Positions 1-6,554 of a stretch of DNA of 7,921 bases are shown here, piece after piece. Source of the stretch: Limnohabitans sp. (GTDB taxonomy: Bacteria; Planctomycetota; Phycisphaerae; Phycisphaerales; SM1A02); contig JASGCF010000149.1 in NCBI GenBank assembly GCA_030054275.1, positions 1-7,921 of the forward strand, written 5' to 3'. Numbering within the stretch: position 1 is the first letter of the stretch; the number at the start of each line of letters is the position of its first letter. The notes under the pieces are model-generated. The model was not told where the DNA came from. It worked only from the letters and a program-made list of their open reading frames with translations, and ran no database searches. The position numbers were made by a program, and so were the translations under genes.

Positions 1-18
1 GCAGCCACGGCGCGCGCA

Positions 19-720
19 TCAGACTTTCTTCACGCGCAAATTGCGATACGCCACGCGGTCGCCATGGCCACAAAATCCGATGTGTCCCGCGGCACGCTTC
101 AGCCCCTCGACCGCATTTCCGCTCACGGTCTTGCCGTCCGGCGCAACTTTGTCGAGATCAATGTCGACAATCACAACACCGTTCAGTTCGACTTTCACCA
201 AGCGCCCCTTCATCGTGATGGTCTCATGGTTCCATTCGCCGACCGGCCGCAGTGCCGTCGCGGTTGCGGCTGCCACCCCGTAAATCGAGCCGTGGTACTG
301 CCACTCCTTCAGACCCTTGTACTGCTCGGCCGTGTTGTCGAGGATCTGCGATTCGAAACCTGCATACGCAGGATCGCCCTCTGACGGGCAGCGCAAGGCA
401 ATGCCGTTGTTCGCACCCGGCGTGAGTTGGAACTCAAAGCGAAACTCGAAGTCACCGAATTCGTCTTTGGTGAGAAGATTTGATCCCTTCGGCCCGCAGA
501 CGATCGCTGGCGCCCCGCCCACATCTTCAACCATGTAGCCCTTCGTGTCGCCGATCCAACCATCGAGATCTTTGCCGTTGAAGAGGGGGAGAAAGCCCTC
601 GGTCTTCTCTTTTGCCGCATCGACAGTTGCCATTTTCGGCTCCGCGGCGGGTGGCGGGAGCGTGGCGGGAGCGCAAGCGGCAAGAATCGAGACGACAAGA
701 GCGGTGGTTGCGATCTGCAT
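19..720 (-). CDS. DUF1080 (3-keto-disaccharide hydrolase-like) lipoprotein
   Basis: This encodes a 233-residue predicted lipoprotein. A hydrophobic N-terminus ends in a lipobox, L13-A-A-C16, followed by a Pro/Ala-rich linker, so the protein should be membrane-anchored outside the cytoplasm. The rest matches the DUF1080 / 3-keto-disaccharide hydrolase fold (PF06439), a concanavalin-like beta-sandwich. Visible family motifs are LFNGKDLDGW near the domain start, FEFRFEFQLTPGANNGIALR in the middle, ESQILDN, GSIYGV, PVGEWN, and GHIGFCGHGD...YRNLRVKK at the end. Family members are linked to hydrolysis of 3-keto-glycosides or sugar binding; the substrate here is unknown. The start is uncertain. ATG at 720 gives a compact signal peptide but no visible Shine-Dalgarno. 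TTG at 744 would add VFRTLSR, a basic n-region. ATG at 774 has a weak GAAGGGA four bases upstream but gives a long n-region. The gene is divergent from the sugar dehydrogenase at 829, which suggests a related carbohydrate role. Confidence 0.88.
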   Translation of the reverse strand: MQIATTALVVSILAACAPATLPPPAAEPKMATVDAAKEKTEGFLPLFNGKDLDGWIGDTKGYMVEDVGGAPAIVCGPKGSNLLTKDEFGDFEFRFEFQLTPGANNGIALRCPSEGDPAYAGFESQILDNTAEQYKGLKEWQYHGSIYGVAAATATALRPVGEWNHETITMKGRLVKVELNGVVIVDIDLDKVAPDGKTVSGNAVEGLKRAAGHIGFCGHGDRVAYRNLRVKKV

Positions 721-782
721 GCGCGAAAGTGTACGGAAAACCAAGTCCGGATTCGGGGGATCCGCCGATACCATCGCGTCCC

Positions 783-811
783 TTCGCAGTCACTGTGTGG
801 ACTGTCGCGAA
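783..811. promoter_or_regulatory. Imperfect dyad in the divergent intergenic region
   Basis: The short region between the two divergent genes holds an imperfect inverted repeat. CAGTC (787-791) pairs with GACTG (800-804), and after a 3-base bulge TTCG (783-786) pairs with CGAA (808-811). ACTGT also occurs as a direct repeat at 792-796 and 801-805. The position, just before the ribosome binding site of the plus-strand gene and before the outermost possible minus-strand start, would suit an operator or a 5' leader hairpin. I see no convincing -35/-10 pair on either strand, and a dyad this short can arise by chance. Confidence 0.2.
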
Positions 812-818
812 ATCCAAC

Positions 819-822
819 GGAG
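819..822 (+). promoter_or_regulatory. Shine-Dalgarno site for the sugar dehydrogenase
   Basis: GGAG lies six bases before the ATG at 829. It is one of the few clear Shine-Dalgarno matches in the window and it fixes the start of this gene. Confidence 0.65.
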
Positions 823-828
823 TTCAGC

Positions 829-2073
829 ATGAACCTCGCCCTTCTTGCAGCGTCACTTGCCATCCCGCACACCATCGGTGGAATGGCCGAAGATTCCTCG
901 TTGCAACAAGCCGGCCCGCAACGCGGACCGAAGGCGGACGCGCGCGAATACGCGCAAGGCCCCGCTGTACCCAGCATTCGGCTTGAACGCCTCCTACCAG
1001 CATTGCCGCTGGTTCGGCCGATTCAAACATTGCAGCGTCCAGGTGACCCAAAGAATCTGTACATCGTCGAGCAGCCTGGTCGAATTTTGATTGCGGATCC
1101 AAGCGACGCAGCCACCAAAGAAGCCAAGGTGTTCCTCGACATTCGCGAACCAGTCAATGATCAAGGCAACGAAGAGGGCTTACTTTCTGTCGCATTTCAC
1201 CCGCAATGGCCGGAGAAGCGTGAACTCTATTGCTACTACACCGCAGCGAAGCCGCGTCGATCCGTGCTCTCGCGCTTCACGGTTGCTGCTGATGGCATGA
1301 CCGCGGATCCGGCGAGTGAAGAAATCATTCTCGTCCAATCGCAGCCGTATCCCAATCACAACGGTGGGACCGTGTTGTTCGGACCTGATGGCTATCTCTA
1401 CCTATCGTATGGAGATGGTGGCGCAGCAAACGATCCGCATCACTACGCGCAAAACCTCGGATCGCTGCTTGGCAAAATCGTGCGCATCGATGTGAACAAA
1501 AAGGGAAGTAACGGCGCGCCATACGCGATTCCTGCAGACAATCCATTCGTGGGCAAGGAAGGCGCCAAGCCTGAAATTTGGGCCTACGGTACGCGCAATG
1601 TGTGGCGTATGTCGTTCGACCGAACGACGGGTCAACTGTGGGCGGGTGATGTCGGTCAGAACATCTGGGAAGAGATCGACCTCATCGAAAAGGGCGGAAA
1701 TTACGGGTGGAATGCGCGTGAGGGCTTCCACGATTTCACAGGTGGTAAGGGCGAACCTCCATTTGTTGAGCCTGTTGTCGAGTATCACCATCGCGAAGGT
1801 GTGTCGGTGACCGGCGGAGTGGTGTATCGCGGCGCTGCAATTCCGAATCTTGAAGGCGTTTATGTGTACGCAGATTTCCAGTACGGCACGGTGTGGGGAA
1901 TTCGCATGATCGATGGCAAGCCAACCAAGCCAACGGTTTTGCTGAAGAAACCGAATGAGCTCATTTCGAGCATTGATGAAATGGCTGATCGCTCGATGAT
2001 TTTCTCAACTTTCAATGGTGGACAAGAGCGCGGCAACGCCGGATCGATTTGGCGCGCGGTTGCTGCGCAATAA
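829..2073 (+). CDS. Exported PQQ-type sugar dehydrogenase (glucose/sorbosone dehydrogenase family)
   Basis: This 414-residue protein belongs to the soluble glucose / aldose sugar dehydrogenase family (GSDH, PF07995), a six-bladed beta-propeller that oxidises sugars with pyrroloquinoline quinone and Ca2+ in the periplasm. Characteristic segments in order are EQPGRI (81-86), GNEEGLLSVAFHP (113-125), PNHNGGTVLFGPDGYLYLSYGDGG (175-198 region), SLLGKIVRIDV (212-222), the EIWAYGTRN run (249-257), DVGQNIWEEID (274-284), GGNYGWN (289-295), TGGVVYRG (328-335) and YADF (347-350). His177 in the NHNGG motif aligns with the proposed catalytic base of the family, and Arg256-Asn257 sit in the expected cofactor region. 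Length is normal for the aldose dehydrogenase (YliI-like) branch. The N-terminus is hydrophobic but has no Lys or Arg; cleavage near residue 20 is plausible. No PQQ synthesis genes are in view, and some family members may not use PQQ, so electron acceptor and substrate remain open. The stop is 24 bases before aroC. Confidence 0.9.
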   Translation: MNLALLAASLAIPHTIGGMAEDSSLQQAGPQRGPKADAREYAQGPAVPSIRLERLLPALPLVRPIQTLQRPGDPKNLYIVEQPGRILIADPSDAATKEAKVFLDIREPVNDQGNEEGLLSVAFHPQWPEKRELYCYYTAAKPRRSVLSRFTVAADGMTADPASEEIILVQSQPYPNHNGGTVLFGPDGYLYLSYGDGGAANDPHHYAQNLGSLLGKIVRIDVNKKGSNGAPYAIPADNPFVGKEGAKPEIWAYGTRNVWRMSFDRTTGQLWAGDVGQNIWEEIDLIEKGGNYGWNAREGFHDFTGGKGEPPFVEPVVEYHHREGVSVTGGVVYRGAAIPNLEGVYVYADFQYGTVWGIRMIDGKPTKPTVLLKKPNELISSIDEMADRSMIFSTFNGGQERGNAGSIWRAVAAQ

Positions 2074-2097
2074 GAACTGTTTGACTCGAGAATCTGC

Positions 2098-3264
2098 ATG
2101 GCTCGACCACTTCGATACCAAACCGCCGGTGAATCGCATGGACCTGCGCTTGTCGCAATCATCGATGGGTTGCCGAGCGATCTCGAGATCGATGTGGCAC
2201 GCGTGAACGCGGAGCTCGCGCGGCGGCAAGGCGGCTACGGCCGCGGAGCGCGTCAGAAAATTGAGACAGATATTGCGGAATTTCTCGGCGGTTTGCGACA
2301 GGGCAAGACAATCGGGTCGCCGGTTGCGTTGCGCGTTGCAAACAAAGACAACCGTATCGACGACCCAACAAAGACACCTGCGGTGACGCGTCCGCGCCCT
2401 GGACACGCGGATCTTGCAGGAAGTCTGAAGTACCTCGTGCCTGATTGTCGTGGCACGCTTGAGCGTGCGAGTGCGCGCGAAACGGCCGCGCGCGTCGCGG
2501 CGGGTGCGGTCGCGCGCAGCGTGCTCGATGCGTTTGGGATTCGCGTGTTTGGCTTTGTTCGCGGCGCATGTGATGCATGGTGTTCACCTGATGTGCGCGC
2601 GGAAACGCTCGACGCGCTTCTCGCAGCGCGCGACGCGAGCGAGGTGTACTGCCCAGATGCTGCAATCGATGCGCGGCTCGTCGATCTCATTCATCGCGCA
2701 AAGACCGAGAAGGACACCGTCGGTGGTTGGTGTGAAGTGCATGTGGTTGGTTGTCCTCCGGGCCTTGGCTCCTGCATGAATTGGGATGATCGACTTGATG
2801 CGCGGCTTGCGTTCGCAGTGATGGGCATCCAAGCGTTCAAAGCCGTAGAGATCGGCCTCGGCCGCGAGTGTGGTGCGCGCTTCGGAAGCGCTGTACATGA
2901 CCCGATTACATACGACGCGGGCCGCGCGAGCATGGCCAGCCTTGGGTACGAGCGACCGACGAACAATGCCGGCGGTCTTGAAGGCGGCATGACGAATGGC
3001 ATGCCGATCATCGTGCGCGGCACGATGAAGCCGATTTCGACACTCTTGCGCGGCATGCCGAGTGTTGAGTTTGGTTCGCATGAACCCGCGCAAAGTGCGT
3101 ACGAACGCAGTGATGTGAGCGCGGTCGCTGCAGCGAGCGTCGTGATGGAGAATGTGGTTGCGTTCGAAGTGGCGCGTGCGTTCCTCGACAAATTCGCCGG
3201 AGATTCCATGCGTGAGGTTCGCGGTGCATACGACGCGTATCTTGCCGCCGCGCGAACGATCTAA
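2098..3264 (+). CDS. aroC: Chorismate synthase
   Basis: This 388-residue enzyme converts 5-enolpyruvylshikimate-3-phosphate to chorismate (EC 4.2.3.5), the last step of the shikimate pathway, using reduced FMN in the cytoplasm. The N-terminal signature GESHGPAL (11-18) contains the conserved His14. GYGRGARQKIETD (46-58) follows, then RPRPGHAD with His103, ERASARETAARVAAGA (122-137), VMGIQAFKAVEIG (241-253), GGLEGGMTNGMPI (292-304), the RGTMKPISTL run (307-316), and ERSDVSAVAAASVV (336-349). The GRGAR and RPRPGHADL patterns place it nearer the Gram-positive/actinobacterial type than the E. coli type. Most homologues I recall have Pro in the late AVPAA motif where this protein has AVAAA. It starts 24 bases after the dehydrogenase stop with only a weak purine stretch upstream, so translation may be Shine-Dalgarno-independent or coupled. 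No other shikimate genes are nearby. Confidence 0.97.
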   Translation: MARPLRYQTAGESHGPALVAIIDGLPSDLEIDVARVNAELARRQGGYGRGARQKIETDIAEFLGGLRQGKTIGSPVALRVANKDNRIDDPTKTPAVTRPRPGHADLAGSLKYLVPDCRGTLERASARETAARVAAGAVARSVLDAFGIRVFGFVRGACDAWCSPDVRAETLDALLAARDASEVYCPDAAIDARLVDLIHRAKTEKDTVGGWCEVHVVGCPPGLGSCMNWDDRLDARLAFAVMGIQAFKAVEIGLGRECGARFGSAVHDPITYDAGRASMASLGYERPTNNAGGLEGGMTNGMPIIVRGTMKPISTLLRGMPSVEFGSHEPAQSAYERSDVSAVAAASVVMENVVAFEVARAFLDKFAGDSMREVRGAYDAYLAAARTI

Positions 3265-3300
3265 CGCATCGTGCGTTTTCGGTAGGATTGCGCGTGCAAC

Positions 3301-5304
3301 ATGAGCACTCTCAACGCGCCGCAGTCACACGGATCGATCGCAGTCATGTCCTCACCAACTCGCTCGCTCGCCTACTGGGAAATTGCGTCTCCGGCGGAGA
3401 AGATTCCGACGCGCGTCATCGAGCGCGCGAAGGATGTCAGCGCCACGGTCGCGCGCGAAATCGCCGACCTCATTCGCGCGAAAGCGCGTGCAGGTGAGAA
3501 GTGTGTGCTCGGACTCGCAACCGGTTCGACGCCGACCGGCGTGTACGACGAGCTTGTGCGACTTCACCGCGAAGAAGGCCTGTCATTCAAGAATGTCGTC
3601 ACCTTCAACCTCGACGAATACTGGCCGATGCAGCCAGCCGATTTGCAGAGTTACCACCGCTTCATGCGCGAGCATCTCTTCGACCGTGTTGATGTCGATC
3701 CCGCGCACACGCACATTCCCGACGGTCTCGCTGCGGAAGATGATGTGCGCGCGATGTGCGAGCGCTACGAGCGCGAAATCAAGGCAGCGGGTGGCATCGA
3801 TCTTCAGATTCTTGGTATCGGCCGCACGGGTCACATTGGTTTCAACGAGCCAGGTTCGTCACGCACGAGCCGCACGCGTCTCATCACGCTTGATCGTGTC
3901 ACGCGCAAAGACGCGGCCAGCGATTTCTTCGGCGAAGAAAATGTTCCGACGCGCGCGGTCACGATGGGCGTCGGCACGATTCTCGAAGCGAAGCGCGTGG
4001 TGATGATCGCGTTCGGCGAAGGCAAGGCGCCCGTCGTCGCGCGCGCGATCGAAGGCACTGTGACGAACTCGATCGCAGCGAGCTTCTTGCAAGAACATGC
4101 GAACGCACAGGTCTATCTTGATCTCGCAGCCGCTGCAGAACTTGAGCGCTGCAAAGCGCCGTGGGCAAGTGCGAATCACGATCTCGACTGGACCGACGCG
4201 CTTGCACGCAAAGCTGTGATTTGGCTCGCGCGCACGACCGGCAAGGCGATTCTCAAACTCACCGCCGAGGATTACAACGAGCATCACTTGCAAGATTTGC
4301 TCGCGGGTCGCGGCAACGCCTACGACCTCAATCGCGCGGTTTTCCGCGGTCTTCAGCGCTCGATCACGGGTTGGCCTGGCGGAAAACCTGCAGCGCACAA
4401 GCAAGATGGCGACATCAATCGTCCCGAGGACGAGATTTTCCCGAAGCGCGTCTTGATCTTCTCGCCGCATCCTGATGACGATGTCATCTCGATGGGTGGC
4501 ACATTCATTCGCTTGGTCGACCAAGGCCACGAAGTGCATGTTGCGTATCAAACTTCGGGGAACATCGCGGTGTTTGATGCAGAAGCGCTGCGCTTCCTCG
4601 ACTTCGCAAGCGACTTCAACGGGATGTTCGGATTCGAAGGCGCGAAGACCGAGCGCATGGAACACGACATCGCGCGCAAGCTCCGCGCAAAGCGTCCGGG
4701 CGAGGTCGACGCGCCTGAGGTGCAACGCTTGAAGGGCTTGATTCGTCGCGGCGAGGCGAAGGCCGCGGGCATCTACTGCGGCGTTCCTGAAGATCGTTTG
4801 CACTTCCTCGACATGCCGTTCTACGAGACGGGTCGCGTGCGCAAGAAGCCGCTCGGGACCGCCGACATCGACATCGTGAAGGTACTCCTGCGCAGCGTGA
4901 AGCCGCACCAGGTCTACGCTGCGGGTGACTTGAGCGACCCGCACGGCACGCACCGTGTATGCCTTGCGGCGATCTTCCGCGCGCTCAGCGAGTGCGCGAA
5001 CGACGAGTGGGCGAAGCACTGCACAACATGGCTCTACCGTGGCGCGTGGCAAGAGTGGGATGTCGAGCAAACCGAAATGGCTGTGCCGCTCTCGCCCGAC
5101 GAAGTCGCGCGCAAGCGCACCGCGATCTTCAAGCATCAATCGCAGAAGGATCGCGCGCTTTTCCCAGGCGCCGACGAGCGCGAGTTCTGGGAGCGCGCGG
5201 AACAGCGCAACGCGAACACCGCGAAACTTTACGATTCTCTCGGCCTTGCAGAGTATGCAGCGATCGAAGCGTTCGTTCGCTGGGATGGCCGACCGCTCGA
5301 TTGA
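3301..5304 (+). CDS. nagB: Glucosamine-6-phosphate deaminase fused to a PIG-L (LmbE) deacetylase domain
   Basis: This 667-residue protein has two enzyme domains. Residues about 35-285 are NagB: GLATGSTPTG (71-80), FNLDEYW with Asp105 as the enolisation base, GIGRTGHIGFNEPGSS (172-187) with His178 and Glu183, and the TMGVGTIL sugar-isomerase motif (221-228). A conserved spacer follows, including ILKLTAEDYNEHHLQDLL (317-334) and ITGWPGGKP (355-363). Residues about 382-660 are PIG-L/LmbE: HPDDD (390-394) and DPHGTH (546-551), giving the expected zinc ligands His390, Asp393 and His551 and a catalytic Asp392. NagB turns glucosamine-6-phosphate into fructose-6-phosphate plus ammonia; PIG-L enzymes de-N-acetylate GlcNAc-type sugars. 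Similar long NagB-like fusions occur in Bacteroidetes and related groups (PRK02122 as I recall), so this is a known architecture and not an assembly join. Where E. coli NagB has ring-opening Asp141, this protein has Thr176. Met16 (ATG 3346) is an alternative start; TAGGA at 3283-3287 weakly favours 3301. Confidence 0.93.
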   Translation: MSTLNAPQSHGSIAVMSSPTRSLAYWEIASPAEKIPTRVIERAKDVSATVAREIADLIRAKARAGEKCVLGLATGSTPTGVYDELVRLHREEGLSFKNVVTFNLDEYWPMQPADLQSYHRFMREHLFDRVDVDPAHTHIPDGLAAEDDVRAMCERYEREIKAAGGIDLQILGIGRTGHIGFNEPGSSRTSRTRLITLDRVTRKDAASDFFGEENVPTRAVTMGVGTILEAKRVVMIAFGEGKAPVVARAIEGTVTNSIAASFLQEHANAQVYLDLAAAAELERCKAPWASANHDLDWTDALARKAVIWLARTTGKAILKLTAEDYNEHHLQDLLAGRGNAYDLNRAVFRGLQRSITGWPGGKPAAHKQDGDINRPEDEIFPKRVLIFSPHPDDDVISMGGTFIRLVDQGHEVHVAYQTSGNIAVFDAEALRFLDFASDFNGMFGFEGAKTERMEHDIARKLRAKRPGEVDAPEVQRLKGLIRRGEAKAAGIYCGVPEDRLHFLDMPFYETGRVRKKPLGTADIDIVKVLLRSVKPHQVYAAGDLSDPHGTHRVCLAAIFRALSECANDEWAKHCTTWLYRGAWQEWDVEQTEMAVPLSPDEVARKRTAIFKHQSQKDRALFPGADEREFWERAEQRNANTAKLYDSLGLAEYAAIEAFVRWDGRPLD

Positions 5305-5386
5305 CGGAAACGCTGCGCGCGCGTGACATCACCGCTTCGCGATGAGGGAGAGCAAAGGGAGAGCGAAGAGAATTGGCGCATCGGCT

Positions 5387-6550
5387 ATGAACGACCCGAT
5401 TTCTTCGGTGCTTGTGAAGGCGAAACCACGCAAGAGCGGGTTCGTCGATGCTTCGGGCGAGCCGCGAGAGTTTGCGCCGTTTCGCCACGCGCCCGCGCCT
5501 GATCTTGATCAGCCGGGAACGCGTGCGGCCTACGCCGCGATCGCGCGCAAGACGCGTCGCCACGGAGATGCACCTGCCTCGGCTGCGCCGGAACTCCACG
5601 TGGTGCTCGAGGATCACATGCTTCTTCGCTCCGCGCCGATTGCAGCAACGTGTGCGGGAGTACTCGTTCTCGGCGTCTTTCGACTCGCCGACTTCCTTTC
5701 GGCGAGCGGTGGAGTGCCAATCAGTCGCGATGATGGCCCGATTCTCGCTTTGGTGCCATTCGCGGCGGCGGCGGTTGCGTACATCGTGACGCGTTGGTGG
5801 TTCGTCTTCCGCCATCGTGGCTCAAAGGCGACGGTGCCGTTACTCGAACTCGGCTTCTGTGCGGCGTGCGGACACGCGTTGCGTGGCGCGTCGCCTGTGC
5901 AACCGCCGCGCAACGGCGTCGATGACTTTCAAGAAACGCCGCTCTGTGCCTGCAGTGAATGCGGCGCGCAATGGCCTATCACGGCGACACGCGCGCCATT
6001 CACGCCCGACGGAGAGTCGCTCAGAAGCGTGTTCCCGACGGTCGAAGGTGTTGCGCGTTGGCGCAGTCGCCGCGCACTTGCGCGGGCGCTGCGTGCGGGA
6101 TCTGAGGATTTCACGATCGACGCGGCGAACATGCAGCGCTACATCGCGACCGGTGCGGGCGCGCGCAGGAGCAGCGGGACGATCGCAAAGGACATCGCTG
6201 CTGACGCGGGTCGAGCGTCTATCTTCGTCCTGACGGCGATGTTTGTGATGTCTTTCGCGGCGCTCGCGCTTGCATTCGTCATCGCGCCACTACAGCTCCT
6301 CGTTGGAGGGCTCGGGCCGATCACGGATGGCGCGCTCATCCTCATCGAGTTGAGCCTCTTTCTCTTGATCGTGGTCCGAGTGTTCGCCCATACACGACGG
6401 AACTCGCGTGTGCGTCGCGTGCAGAAGTCCGTGAAAGAGGCACTTGCGAAGGAAGTTTGCCCAACGTGCACGACGCAACTCGTGCGCGTGCCGGCGACGA
6501 CGCTCTACGAGCCGTGCTCGTGCTGCGGATCGATTTGGCGGAGAACATGA
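5387..6550 (+). CDS. Four-helix membrane protein with two Cys4 zinc-ribbon-like modules, function unknown
   Basis: I do not recognise a named family. The 387-residue product has a polar N-terminus of about 80 residues and two hydrophobic helices near 83-103 and 119-141. A loop follows with C158-A-A-C161 and C189-S-E-C192, a Cys4 zinc ribbon; an extra Cys187 lies beside it. Two more helices lie near 277-302 and 314-332. A basic stretch (TRRNSRVRRVQK) leads into a second Cys4 module, C358-P-T-C361 and C377-S-C-C380, near the C-terminus. Both modules should face the same side, probably the cytoplasm by the positive-inside rule. I chose ATG 5387 over the in-frame ATG at 5342 because the 15 intervening codons include AGG, AGA twice and GGG, which are unlike the gene body, and the stretch reads as a purine-rich leader. 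Neither start has a well-spaced Shine-Dalgarno. It ends four bases before the next gene, so the two are probably co-transcribed. Confidence 0.85.
   Translation: MNDPISSVLVKAKPRKSGFVDASGEPREFAPFRHAPAPDLDQPGTRAAYAAIARKTRRHGDAPASAAPELHVVLEDHMLLRSAPIAATCAGVLVLGVFRLADFLSASGGVPISRDDGPILALVPFAAAAVAYIVTRWWFVFRHRGSKATVPLLELGFCAACGHALRGASPVQPPRNGVDDFQETPLCACSECGAQWPITATRAPFTPDGESLRSVFPTVEGVARWRSRRALARALRAGSEDFTIDAANMQRYIATGAGARRSSGTIAKDIAADAGRASIFVLTAMFVMSFAALALAFVIAPLQLLVGGLGPITDGALILIELSLFLLIVVRVFAHTRRNSRVRRVQKSVKEALAKEVCPTCTTQLVRVPATTLYEPCSCCGSIWRRT
6540..6544 (+). promoter_or_regulatory. Shine-Dalgarno site for the FG-GAP gene
   Basis: GGAGA lies inside the last codons of the upstream gene, ten bases before the ATG at 6555. 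Together with the signal-like N-terminus this selects 6555 over the in-frame upstream ATG at 6444, which lies deep inside the previous gene. Confidence 0.5.
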
Positions 6551-6554
6551 CGAT

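Noticed and set aside
3263..3279. A hairpin (AACGCA / TGCGTT, 3-base loop) at the aroC stop codon followed by T residues, as a terminator
   Set aside because: The stem is only six pairs with few GC pairs, and most of the T-run lies in the stem, leaving two unpaired T. It is too weak to call.
3283..3288. TAGGAT as a -10 promoter box for the NagB-PIG-L gene
   Set aside because: There is no matching -35 at proper spacing, and the same bases may serve as a weak ribosome binding site.
4130..4460. A possible frameshift or assembly join between the NagB and PIG-L parts
   Set aside because: The frame is continuous and the spacer carries motifs (LKLTAEDYNEH, ITGWPGGKP) that I recall as conserved in the fusion family.
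3859..5139. A 426-codon open frame on the minus strand opposite the NagB-PIG-L gene
   Set aside because: The plus-strand gene has catalytic motifs of two families across this stretch; the antisense product is low-complexity and rich in Arg, Val and Ala.
6444..6554. An upstream ATG at 6444 as the start of the FG-GAP gene
   Set aside because: It would overlap the zinc-ribbon gene by over 100 bases and encode an Arg-rich N-terminus; ATG 6555 has a Shine-Dalgarno and a signal-like N-terminus.
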